Positions 24,377 through 32,478 of a stretch of 64,000 bases of DNA are shown in pieces. The position numbers and the translations under genes were made by a program. The DNA lies in NCBI GenBank assembly GCA_050302175.1, contig JBNLAN010000008.1:62001-126000 (forward strand), written 5' to 3'. Under the pieces are notes generated by a model. It did not search any database and was not told where the DNA came from. It saw only the letters and a program-made list of their open reading frames with translations. This DNA comes from JBNLAN01 sp050302175. Its GTDB lineage: Bacteria; Pseudomonadota; Zetaproteobacteria; Mariprofundales; Mariprofundaceae. Numbering within the stretch: position 1 is the first letter of the stretch; each line of letters starts with the position of its first letter.

Positions 24377-25837
24377 TTATGCCTCCTCAGTGGAGCGGGA
24401 ATGAAAGGGGTTGAACCCGCCCTTCCCTTCATGCTTGTCCCCACGCTTGCCTCTGATCAGGCCATCAATCCAGAGCGGAAAGAAGATCACAAGATCATAG
24501 ATGCTAATCAATGCCAGCCCCGCATAGTGCGCTCCATTCGCCGCCATTGACAGGCCAAAAGAGAGCCCGCGTAGCGCGCCAACGCTCACCATGCCCAGCA
24601 CTGTGCGCGAAGAATGCACGAAAGATTCCATTGGGATAGCAACAAAAACCAGGGCGAAAGGCAGAATAAAGCCCATACCCATCTGTGCAGCTGTGGTGAT
24701 CCAGCGCTGCGAGCTTGCCGCTACCGCAGAACCACCCTCAATCAACGATGCACGCAACGCTGCATCGTCCTGTGAAAGAATTTCACGCATATAGGCGAGA
24801 CCTGCTTCCACACTGGCAAGAATAAGCAGGATCGTGAACGTAATCCAGATCATACGGACACGCATTTCATCACGCATTGCACCAATAACCGGAAACAGTC
24901 GCGTAATACGCAGACTCTCCATCAGGAACAGGCCCATCGCCACTTCGACCAGAATGATCACCAGCGCAGCAATACTTGCCGTCTTGTAACCCATGATCGT
25001 GGCACTGCCACCCACCATCTCCTGCATCGGGCGTGCGATCAGGTTGAAGTTGATCGCGGCGCCACCAATGGCGATAGCCAGCACGAAGCCAGCGATGAAA
25101 AACTGTGTCAGTGAAGACGAAGACAATGTGCGAACAGCACTGTCGGTCTCGCTAACGACCTTCTCATACTCATCCATCTGCTCGTCGATAACGCGGGAGC
25201 GCTCCAGAAGCCCTTCGACATTCTGATTCACCTGCTTCAGGTCCGTATCCATCTTACGCCAGAACGGACGCATCCTCTTCAGCAACATGTGACGGGTACG
25301 GCTCGATTTCCGATACTCCTCCAACACACGCTCATGGCTCTTTTCCATCGAGCTGTGAATACTCTGCAACACCTGCCCAACCATCGGATCGGTTGCGGAG
25401 GTCTGAATCTTGGCCACAGCCTGTACTGCATTCGACCAGCCCGGTGCTTCAGGAGGAACCTCCGAACTGTTTTTGTAATCCTCATCGATACGCGTTACCA
25501 CATCACTAATCTTGCGATGCAAGGTTGGGTATTCAGCCAAATCGCGATGTACGATGGTATCAATTCGGGAAAACTCCCGTTCGATCAACCGCTCGGAAGC
25601 TTCGCGTCCGGCCGCAACCAGCACCTCCTTGTTGCGATTAGCCAGCTTGTCGCTGCTTGCCATCACGGCATCGGCACCCTGCTGGAAAGCCTGTTTCGCA
25701 CCCGCAGAAAATGCCTCAATCATTTTATGTGCGGGAGTTCTGGCCAGATATACCAAAATCATCAGCACAACGGTCCAGATAATGGCGGATACAGCCGTAT
25801 TCGCGGACCAGAACGTAATAAAATCTGAAAATGACAT
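24377..25837 (-). CDS. Polytopic membrane protein with a large coiled-coil domain, unrecognised
   Basis: The 486-residue protein has one N-terminal transmembrane helix (about 16-33). A soluble, strongly helical and charged region follows (about 40-240, including ERSRVIDEQMDEYEKVVSE). Then come at least four more membrane helices (about 245-270, 285-310, 330-350, 390-410) and further hydrophobic stretches to about 470, and a charged tail. AGGAGGACGAA precedes the ATG. It shares an operon with the VWA lipoprotein gene, with the stop and next start directly adjacent. The layout loosely recalls MotA-like or transporter scaffolds, but I see no diagnostic motif. Confidence 0.75.
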   Translation of the reverse strand: MSFSDFITFWSANTAVSAIIWTVVLMILVYLARTPAHKMIEAFSAGAKQAFQQGADAVMASSDKLANRNKEVLVAAGREASERLIEREFSRIDTIVHRDLAEYPTLHRKISDVVTRIDEDYKNSSEVPPEAPGWSNAVQAVAKIQTSATDPMVGQVLQSIHSSMEKSHERVLEEYRKSSRTRHMLLKRMRPFWRKMDTDLKQVNQNVEGLLERSRVIDEQMDEYEKVVSETDSAVRTLSSSSLTQFFIAGFVLAIAIGGAAINFNLIARPMQEMVGGSATIMGYKTASIAALVIILVEVAMGLFLMESLRITRLFPVIGAMRDEMRVRMIWITFTILLILASVEAGLAYMREILSQDDAALRASLIEGGSAVAASSQRWITTAAQMGMGFILPFALVFVAIPMESFVHSSRTVLGMVSVGALRGLSFGLSMAANGAHYAGLALISIYDLVIFFPLWIDGLIRGKRGDKHEGKGGFNPFHSRSTEEA

Positions 25838-25983
25838 TTCGTCCTCCTCTTTTTTGCCCTGTCCAAACTCGGGGCGTTGGGGCGCAACTTAGAAGAGCAC
25901 ACCTCCACTTTCTGTTACGCTAATCACATGCTGCAAATTCAGTATGCAGACACCATCATTCAAAAAAGATGATGAAAATGTTT

Positions 25984-26823
25984 TTATTTCGAGGAGTTAA
26001 GAGAAAATTCCGGAAACATTACGGTGCCTGTGACAGGAATTCGAATCTGCGCGCCGGGAAGCATACTTCCCAACATCGGCCTCAGGGCTTCACCAAGCTC
26101 AAGTTCAAGCTCACCCACAACACTCCAGCGCCCGATCCCACCGGCCCTAGGCTGCAATGAGCCTTTCCCGGAGGCGCGGAGTGCAGTACCTCCTTCCAGC
26201 AACCAGTTCCAGACGTTACCTTCTCCGGTCAGCAGCCCCTGATATTCACCAAGCACCATGGCATCTCCACCTGCCAATCCAAGTTGGGCATGGTTCCACA
26301 CTAGGCTCAAATCGGCGGAAATAGGAGCCTTTTGATCTTTCTCCCAGATCAATTTTCCACCGACACGCAATTGACCATCAAGGCCGTACAGAGGCTGCTT
26401 CTGCAACAGCGCCTGTAAAGCCTTGATATCGAAAGTCATATCGATTTCTTTTGTGCGCATGCCATACGAATCATCGAACTCCAGCGTCACCTCAACGGGC
26501 CGCCCCTGCAAATCCGCACTCAATGTGACTCCGGGCACGCCGGTCAGCAAAAGCGACCAGGCGGGATACAACTCAAGCCTATTAAGTTGAAGTTTCCGAA
26601 GCGGAAACCCTGCCGGCAGTTGAATATCGGCACGCCCTGCTGCGAGCCCCAGTCCGGACGTTGCCACAGACACCAGCCGCACACTCGAAGCAAGCCCTGC
26701 TTCCTGCAACTGCTGTTGCACCCACGCCTCCGGACTCCAGCGAATCCATAAGAAGAGTGGCAACAACAACATGAACAGCCATAGCGGCCACAACCGCGAC
26801 AAAAAGCGCATCCTCGACATCAT
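25984..26823 (-). CDS. gspN: Type II secretion system protein N
   Basis: Accessory inner-membrane subunit of the type II secretion system, not present in all systems. The 279-residue protein has one N-terminal membrane helix (about 9-27, LWPLWLFMLLLPLFLWI) and a periplasmic domain with the repetitive beta pattern of GspN (GLDGQLRVGGKLIWEKD; NWLLEGGTALRASGKGSLQP). It is the last gene of the operon and starts within the gspM stop (ATGA overlap). No clear terminator follows; the downstream 146 bases hold only a short weak inverted repeat (CATCAT/ATGATG). Confidence 0.85.
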   Translation of the reverse strand: MMSRMRFLSRLWPLWLFMLLLPLFLWIRWSPEAWVQQQLQEAGLASSVRLVSVATSGLGLAAGRADIQLPAGFPLRKLQLNRLELYPAWSLLLTGVPGVTLSADLQGRPVEVTLEFDDSYGMRTKEIDMTFDIKALQALLQKQPLYGLDGQLRVGGKLIWEKDQKAPISADLSLVWNHAQLGLAGGDAMVLGEYQGLLTGEGNVWNWLLEGGTALRASGKGSLQPRAGGIGRWSVVGELELELGEALRPMLGSMLPGAQIRIPVTGTVMFPEFSLNSSK

Positions 26824-27344
26824 TCGAGCACAATCAATTCAATATTCACCACACCGGGTGTCTCTGAGGCCCTCAACTTGGCCCGGGCAACGCTCAGTCC
26901 TGATGCCCCCAATTCAGCAATAAAGCGCAGCACGTCCACATAAGGGACTTCGGAAAAATGCACCATCAGCGAACGTGTCCCATTCAGCGCCGGCTGTGGC
27001 TTGATGCGTGTAATGCTCTTTCTCACCTTGGTGCTGCTTGCAACCCGCTCCACAATCGCCAGCCCGCTTTCCGAAGGCCTGCTTGCGCCACCGGACTGTT
27101 GCAGCTGATCAGCCAGCATCTGCGCCTCACTGCGCTGACCCTCCAGTTTCGCCACCTGCACCCCAAGCGCTTCAAGCTTGTCTTGCAACGGCAGATAGAT
27201 TCCGAACACAAGAATCATCACTGGCAAAAAAGTTACAGCGAACTTGAGCACCCATTGCTCACGCGAAGCGAGCTGCTGATAGCGCGGCAGCAACTCGTCA
27301 TGCCAAATACGCGAGAGCGGCTGCAAAAGCTCCGCAATACTCAT
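26820..27344 (-). CDS. gspM: Type II secretion system protein M
   Basis: Bitopic inner-membrane subunit that pairs with GspL. From ATG 27344 the protein has 174 residues: a short cytoplasmic tail, one membrane helix (FAVTFLPVMILVFGIYLPL), a coiled-coil stretch and a ferredoxin-like periplasmic domain. The start overlaps the gspL stop as ATGA. A TTG two codons upstream is possible but less likely. Confidence 0.88.
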   Translation of the reverse strand: MSIAELLQPLSRIWHDELLPRYQQLASREQWVLKFAVTFLPVMILVFGIYLPLQDKLEALGVQVAKLEGQRSEAQMLADQLQQSGGASRPSESGLAIVERVASSTKVRKSITRIKPQPALNGTRSLMVHFSEVPYVDVLRFIAELGASGLSVARAKLRASETPGVVNIELIVLE

Positions 27345-28615
27345 GACCAACGCATCCTGAAGCGAACCTTGCCACTGGAAAGTTCGGTATCCTCAATCAC
27401 GACCTCCGCCGCCAGCTTTGCGGCCAAAAGGTCGCGCAAACGATTTACGGTTGCCAAATCGTCGGCCGCACCGAACAAACGAATCTCACCGGATTTAAAG
27501 TCGAGCTCCTGCAGTTGCCAGCGGCTAGCTACCTCGGCGTCGCTTTTGGCAGCACTGATACCTTGCAACTGCAACAGCAACTCATTGGCACCGGCCGTGG
27601 CCGTACCCCCTCCGACGGCAGCCCGTAACTGTGCAATTGCATCCAGCATCACTTTCTCCGCAGGCAGGCCACGATGAAACGCGGCTTCAATATCAGCACG
27701 CAAACTCTTGGCGCGGTAATCGAGCCTCACCACTTCGGCGATATCCAACCCCAGCACCAGCAGCACAAACACCGCCGCCATCACAGCCGCCCGCCGCCAT
27801 GCGGAAAACCCGGCCGCCCAATTGCTGCGCACGGCCCATGCTCCTCGGCGGAAATTCACCATTGGCATTTCCATATTTTCCGCCAGTGTCGCAAGCGTGA
27901 CTTGCTGACGGGGGAGTAAATCGTTTGTCGTTTCGCCCCGCCACCATGACACGCCATCCGACAGGCCTGCAACCAGCACTTCATCCATCTGCCCCAGCAT
28001 ATCATCGGATGATGCGTCAAACCCCATGGCTGTAAGCGAACGCAATATATCCTGCAGCAAATTCTCGTCCTTGCGCCCTTTGCGATTGATTCGCCGCATA
28101 CCCAACCAGCACCCTTGCTCATAAACCCCGGCAAAAACACCCTCGGCATCAGCATCGACAACGGCACAACATTGGCCCTGATAATCTTTAATATGACGTG
28201 CCAGACGAACCCAGCCATCCGGCGCAACCAGTTCGCAACCGGCCCAGATCTCCGAAGCCACCATCTCCTGCCGTATCGATTCCGGCATTGCAAAGGCCAT
28301 TCCGGCCACACCCGACGACGACTGATCCACAACCCAGGTGATCCACCAGTCATCCATCTCTTCGCCGGTCAACTCATCGAGTTCCTGCGCCACAATTTCA
28401 CGATCAAGCAACCGTGCATTGGCAAGCGGTAAGGCAAAGGGACGTATCAGCAACTGCTCCATCGGCAACAGCAGCGCCGTAATATTATCACCGACAGCCA
28501 CCGAACTATCGGCAAGCTGCGGCTCCCCAATGCTTTCGGCATCCACACATACGGGCTCAGCATCACCTTCACCCAGCCAGAGCTTCTGCCCATCCCATGC
28601 CGCCAGCAGACTCAT
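27341..28615 (-). CDS. gspL: Type II secretion system protein L
   Basis: Links the cytoplasmic ATPase GspE to the inner-membrane platform. The 424-residue protein has an actin-like cytoplasmic domain (about 1-255), a membrane helix (about 285-302, AAVMAAVFVLLVLGLDIAEV) and a periplasmic ferredoxin-like domain. It overlaps gspK upstream and gspM downstream by four bases each. The sequence is weakly conserved, so the call rests on architecture and position. Confidence 0.87.
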   Translation of the reverse strand: MSLLAAWDGQKLWLGEGDAEPVCVDAESIGEPQLADSSVAVGDNITALLLPMEQLLIRPFALPLANARLLDREIVAQELDELTGEEMDDWWITWVVDQSSSGVAGMAFAMPESIRQEMVASEIWAGCELVAPDGWVRLARHIKDYQGQCCAVVDADAEGVFAGVYEQGCWLGMRRINRKGRKDENLLQDILRSLTAMGFDASSDDMLGQMDEVLVAGLSDGVSWWRGETTNDLLPRQQVTLATLAENMEMPMVNFRRGAWAVRSNWAAGFSAWRRAAVMAAVFVLLVLGLDIAEVVRLDYRAKSLRADIEAAFHRGLPAEKVMLDAIAQLRAAVGGGTATAGANELLLQLQGISAAKSDAEVASRWQLQELDFKSGEIRLFGAADDLATVNRLRDLLAAKLAAEVVIEDTELSSGKVRFRMRWS

Positions 28616-29598
28616 CCTCCAACCCCATCTGTATCGACAGACTTTTCGGGGACACGCATTAAATCACGCCAGCCGAGTCGTTCCCGATAGATGATATGCG
28701 CTTCCTTATCGTCTTTTCGCTCCAACAGCACTTGTTCTCCCCATGTTGCACGATCAAAACGCGCTATTGCCCGAACCAAAAAGGCATCACTTGTCACGGC
28801 AAGCCTAGCTAGATTGGCGGGTGTCGCCCAGCTGTTCGTCACGGAGTGAGCGGGCAACGTTGTATAAGGAGCGGCCTGCCGCTCAGCAATAATTCCATCG
28901 GCCTGTGCCGGGGTGCACTCTGCAAGCACCGCCTGCAAGACCTCTTTACTTGCCGTATTCAGATTGAGTTTGGTCGGATGCAATGAAGGCCTCGCCACCA
29001 CCAAACCACGAAGTTGATCGAGCATTGCCTGATCAAACCCTTTAATCAGCAGAATCTCTTCCAGACGATCAAGGGGTACATTTTTTACATGATAATCCAT
29101 ATCGTAATAGGCTGAATTTTCAGCTCCCCCAGGCCTGGGACTTTGGTCGGCATCCATCCAGTCGGCCAGTGCATCGGCCAGCTCGACAGGAACCTGCGCC
29201 TGCTGGAACAGCCGCTGCACAATCGCAAAATCGGCTGCCGAAACCTGCCCATAGGCATCCACCAGATCATTCAGGTTATAGTAGCGATTGGCATCTTCGA
29301 TATGCCCTTCCACAACACCGTCATCAACCGGAAATGGCGGGGTTTCCTGCGCCCAAAGCTCATCAAGATTGTCACTATCGGCAGAGTTTTTCGCATCCTC
29401 GAACAGGGTAAGCCGGGCAAGTTCAAGTGCCGACTCCGCAGCTGTCATTGCTGACAGTGAAGCCTGCATATTTTCGGCCCGGCGCAGCAACAGCTGATCC
29501 TCGCTGATGGCCGTCATCGCCCAGGCGGCAATCAGAGCGACTATGCCCAATACGATAATCAACGCCACGCCGCGCTCTCTTCGTTCCGGCAGAATCAT
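28612..29598 (-). CDS. gspK: Type II secretion system minor pseudopilin K
   Basis: Tip pseudopilin that starts pseudopilus assembly. From ATG 29598 the protein has 328 residues. Its prepilin leader and membrane segment read RERGVALIIVLGIVALIAAW. It lacks the usual Glu5, as GspK proteins do. The large globular domain includes the segment with NRYYNLNDLVDAYGQV. The helix-hairpin-helix-like stretch PTKLNLNTASKEVLQAVL is typical of GspK. The start overlaps the gspJ stop (TGATG). Confidence 0.92.
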   Translation of the reverse strand: MILPERRERGVALIIVLGIVALIAAWAMTAISEDQLLLRRAENMQASLSAMTAAESALELARLTLFEDAKNSADSDNLDELWAQETPPFPVDDGVVEGHIEDANRYYNLNDLVDAYGQVSAADFAIVQRLFQQAQVPVELADALADWMDADQSPRPGGAENSAYYDMDYHVKNVPLDRLEEILLIKGFDQAMLDQLRGLVVARPSLHPTKLNLNTASKEVLQAVLAECTPAQADGIIAERQAAPYTTLPAHSVTNSWATPANLARLAVTSDAFLVRAIARFDRATWGEQVLLERKDDKEAHIIYRERLGWRDLMRVPEKSVDTDGVGG

Positions 29599-30194
29599 CA
29601 CCCGGCCACCGCCTTCAGATCGGCAGTGGCCGCCACCGGCAGCCACCACTCCCGCGGCCCGTTACCGTTATCGAGAATCACCTTGAAGGCCTTCGGCAGC
29701 CCTGCAGATTTATCCGGACTGCTACTCCAGCTCTGCTTCCATTCGCCCCTGTCATCCATCGCCTCGACCGAGAACGAGACCACATCCCCCATTTCCCAGC
29801 GCAGCGGCGCAACTCCGGCACGCGCCCAGGGCATTGTCTCCTCCCGTATCAGCAGCTTCTTTTCCTCATCGATATAATATCGCACCTGCATCAGGGAGGG
29901 GGCACCCGCTTCGCGCACCAGCAGAATCAATTCATCGTAACTGACATCGCCGCGCTGATCATTATTCAGCACCACGGCACTCACCTTGCGATCATGCGAA
30001 ACCGACGTATAAGCTGCATCCAGACGCAATTGCCGGTCGAGCATCGGCATCAGCGCAAGCGTATCCCGTCGCTCGCTCAACATTTTGAAACCATCGCCGG
30101 CCATACCCAGCGCCGCATATAGCATTCCGGCAATCATGGCCAGAATCGCTACCGCTACCAGCATTTCGAGCAATGTGAATCCCCGCGCATTCAC
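29598..30194 (-). CDS. gspJ: Type II secretion system minor pseudopilin J
   Basis: The 198-residue protein has the prepilin motif ARGFTLLEMLVAVAILAMIA, with cleavage after Gly and the conserved Glu5. A globular domain ends with the WWLP segment typical of GspJ. Start and stop overlap gspI and gspK by a few bases. Confidence 0.92.
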   Translation of the reverse strand: MNARGFTLLEMLVAVAILAMIAGMLYAALGMAGDGFKMLSERRDTLALMPMLDRQLRLDAAYTSVSHDRKVSAVVLNNDQRGDVSYDELILLVREAGAPSLMQVRYYIDEEKKLLIREETMPWARAGVAPLRWEMGDVVSFSVEAMDDRGEWKQSWSSSPDKSAGLPKAFKVILDNGNGPREWWLPVAATADLKAVAG

Positions 30195-30547
30195 TTGGCG
30201 CTCCGGTAAAGCGACATGGAGAGCGGCGGCTCTCCTTCAACACGCACCTCGACATTCTGTCGGTAAAAATCTTCAACGCCGGTATCCTCGACTGTTAGCT
30301 TCCAATCGAACTGCAAACCACCCGCCTCAAGCTCGCCCTCTTTTTCCGCAGGCGCTCCGCGCTCCTGCAACCGGATTCGCTCCAGCACATCAAGTGCCAC
30401 GCTCTGCATCAACGCATGGCGCTCAAGTCCGCGCTGCAGATCTGCCGACGCCCCCAGCCTGCCCACCAGCACCACCATGGCAGTTGCGGCAATCGCAAGC
30501 GCTGCCAGCACCTCGATCAGTGTAAACCCCTGCGATTTGACCTTCAT
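30191..30547 (-). CDS. gspI: Type II secretion system minor pseudopilin I
   Basis: The 118-residue protein starts at ATG 30547 (overlapping the gspH stop as TGATG; a GTG one codon upstream is also possible). Prepilin motif SQGFTLIEVLAALAIAATAM. The small globular domain ends PLSMSLYRSAK. Length and position are typical of GspI. Confidence 0.9.
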   Translation of the reverse strand: MKVKSQGFTLIEVLAALAIAATAMVVLVGRLGASADLQRGLERHALMQSVALDVLERIRLQERGAPAEKEGELEAGGLQFDWKLTVEDTGVEDFYRQNVEVRVEGEPPLSMSLYRSAK

Positions 30548-31077
30548 CACGATGGCTGCTCCGCCACACGAATACCACCGGGGCCGGGCCTGACCTGGAT
30601 ATCCGCCACTTCCTCTTCCTCGCCTCGTTGCAAACGGATGTCGGCCATATCGGAAAAGCCATCCGGCAACAGCAGTAGTGTGCCCAGCGGGGCCTCTTTC
30701 TCGGCAGCAAGCCCGAGGTCTTCACCGAAGACTGTTTCGCCGGATTGATTCCATGCTTTCAGGTTATGGATGGTTGCAACCTGTAACTCTTCGGGCAGCG
30801 CATGCTCTGCAAATGCCGCTTCAGGCATGGTTTCCCAACCCGAATTGCTCCATACCTGAAAGAGATAATGGTCAGGATATGCACGCCAACGCACCGGCAT
30901 GCCGGTAAATTGAGCCTCTTCACTTGCCAGCTGCAGCGCCTGTGCCAGTCGCCGCGCCTCATCATTCAGGGATGGACTGCTGAAATCCTGAAATCGCGGC
31001 GCAAGCAGTGCTGCCACTACTGCCATGATGACAATCACCAGCATGATCTCCAGCAGCGTAAATCCGGCCTGTTTCAT
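30547..31077 (-). CDS. gspH: Type II secretion system minor pseudopilin H
   Basis: The 176-residue protein has the prepilin motif QAGFTLLEIMLVIVIMAVVA followed by the GspH pattern LNDEARRLAQALQLASEEA and a globular beta domain. The leader is very short (MKQA), as in other GspH. It starts 35 bases after the gspG stop. Confidence 0.92.
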   Translation of the reverse strand: MKQAGFTLLEIMLVIVIMAVVAALLAPRFQDFSSPSLNDEARRLAQALQLASEEAQFTGMPVRWRAYPDHYLFQVWSNSGWETMPEAAFAEHALPEELQVATIHNLKAWNQSGETVFGEDLGLAAEKEAPLGTLLLLPDGFSDMADIRLQRGEEEEVADIQVRPGPGGIRVAEQPS

Positions 31078-31112
31078 GTGGCCTCCGTTGGCAGCGGTCT
31101 CCTAAACGCCTG

Positions 31113-31508
31113 CTACTCCCAGTTGCCGAGATCGGCATCAAAGCCTTCGCCGCCCGCCTTACCATCTGCACCATAAGAGAGAATATCGAAATCGCCATGC
31201 ACACCGGGCGCGAGATACACAAAATCGTTGTCCCAGGCATCCTTCGGAACCTTGTCCATATAGCGCTTGCCATTGGCGCCCTGCACCAGCGCATTCAGGC
31301 CCTCTGATGAGGAGGGGTAATGGTTCTGCTGCAAACGATAGAGTTTCAATGCCTGCGCAATGCTTTCCATCTGAGCCCGCGTTGCCTCCACCTTGGCCTC
31401 GTCCGCCCGCTCCATGAAACGCGGCGCTACGATAGCTGCCAACACGCCAATAATCACCAGCACCACCATAATTTCGAGAAGAGTGAAGCCTCTCTGTTTT
31501 CCAGTCAT
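31113..31508 (-). CDS. gspG: Type II secretion system major pseudopilin G
   Basis: Main subunit of the periplasmic pseudopilus. From ATG 31508 (AAGGAG five bases upstream) it has 131 residues: prepilin motif KQRGFTLLEIMVVLVIIGVL, then LKLYRLQQNHYPSSSEGLNA and the calcium-loop region GDFDILSYGADGKAGGEG, the strongest GspG signatures. An upstream in-frame start would only lengthen the leader. Confidence 0.97.
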   Translation of the reverse strand: MTGKQRGFTLLEIMVVLVIIGVLAAIVAPRFMERADEAKVEATRAQMESIAQALKLYRLQQNHYPSSSEGLNALVQGANGKRYMDKVPKDAWDNDFVYLAPGVHGDFDILSYGADGKAGGEGFDADLGNWE

Positions 31509-31510
31509 AA

Positions 31511-31867
31511 CTACTCCTTGTTTAACCAAAAACTGTTTCTTTGCAGCGGATCAAACAGCCGCGTTTTGCCCCGATACACGATCCAGCTCTCCCCATGCAG
31601 ATCATCGGCCTCATGGATCAGACGATCAATCATCAGCCAGCCGCCCAATACCCAGCCATATTCATCAACTGCCTGCCGCGCATACAGCGAGCAGACCGGA
31701 TAGGAGGGGCAACTTCGCCCGTCCAGTCCACCCAGTACATGCTGATAAAAGTGCAATGGAAACGCTTCGGGTGTTGTCGTCGGCAGTGAAAAACCGCGCC
31801 AAACCGGCAACAGCATCAGGCTCAGCAGCGCCATCACGCCATATATTCGCAGCTCTCTTTTTACCAT
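31511..31867 (-). CDS. YidD-like membrane protein embedded in the gsp operon
   Basis: From ATG 31867 the protein has 118 residues: one N-terminal hydrophobic segment (IYGVMALLSLMLLPVW), then a YidD-type core, RSCPSYPVCSLYARQAVDEYG. This keeps the C-x-x-x-P-x-C-S-x-Y-A pattern of YidD, a small protein tied to membrane protein insertion; an aromatic-rich helix follows. It differs from canonical YidD by the added membrane segment and an extra tail. It overlaps the upstream gene by 7 bases and ends 2 bases before gspG. YidD genes normally sit between rnpA and yidC, so this is a paralogue in an unusual place. Confidence 0.72.
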   Translation of the reverse strand: MVKRELRIYGVMALLSLMLLPVWRGFSLPTTTPEAFPLHFYQHVLGGLDGRSCPSYPVCSLYARQAVDEYGWVLGGWLMIDRLIHEADDLHGESWIVYRGKTRLFDPLQRNSFWLNKE

Positions 31868-32478
31868 GGGCGCCCCGGCAACCCCGACGCCTGCCACATC
31901 CCCTGCCACCAGACGAGATACGCCTCCATATCACCGCGTTCGGCCAACGATACCGCCGAAAACACCGACCCCGACCACAGCCACATGCTAATCAACGCGA
32001 AAAACACTGTCACCGGCCCCATGCGACGGCGCGCCGCCCAGAAGGTGAGAAACAGCATTGGCCAGACCAGCATTGCGGCCACACCGGCATCGCGCCAGCG
32101 CCCCTGCCAGGCATGCCCGGCTCCCGGTATGATGGCACCGATCAAGCCAGGTACCCAGCTTGCTGAAGCGGAGGGTAACGGCGTCTGTTTCGCATAGGCT
32201 GCCGCCATCGCCATATAGGGAGTCGGTGCGCCCAAGTCGGGAGTTGCGGCAAGCTGCGAGCGCATCTGCAACAGCTCCGAAGCCGCTTGTGCGCGCTGCT
32301 TCCATACATCCGCCTCTTCCAGCGAAATCGACAGTGCCTGCAGTATCACCACCGCCTCGGCATCATGCCCGATTGCCGCCTTTTGCATCGCTTTGGCATA
32401 GCCGCTATCGGCTCCGGCATATACTGAAGCAGGCAGCATAAACAGTAGTGCCAGAGAGCAGAAAAGCAGGCGTATCAT
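31861..32478 (-). CDS. Membrane protein with a glycine-proline hairpin motif, embedded in the gsp operon
   Basis: The 205-residue protein has a signal peptide (cleavage after VYA), a helical segment reminiscent of short repeats (about 25-90), then PGLIGAIIPGAGHAWQGRWRDA. This P-G-x-G-x-x-x-x-G pattern is seen before membrane segments in DUF5683/TM2-like proteins. Two or three membrane helices follow. It overlaps gspF by four bases and the YidD-like gene by seven, so the pair is embedded in the operon and translated with it. The function is unknown. Several proteins with this hairpin are paired with YidD-like proteins, but I cannot check that here. Confidence 0.65.
   Translation of the reverse strand: MIRLLFCSLALLFMLPASVYAGADSGYAKAMQKAAIGHDAEAVVILQALSISLEEADVWKQRAQAASELLQMRSQLAATPDLGAPTPYMAMAAAYAKQTPLPSASASWVPGLIGAIIPGAGHAWQGRWRDAGVAAMLVWPMLFLTFWAARRRMGPVTVFFALISMWLWSGSVFSAVSLAERGDMEAYLVWWQGMWQASGLPGRPW

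Noticed and set aside
25935..25985. CATCAT / ATGATG inverted repeat behind gspN
   Set aside because: Stem too short and weak and the T-run misplaced for a terminator.
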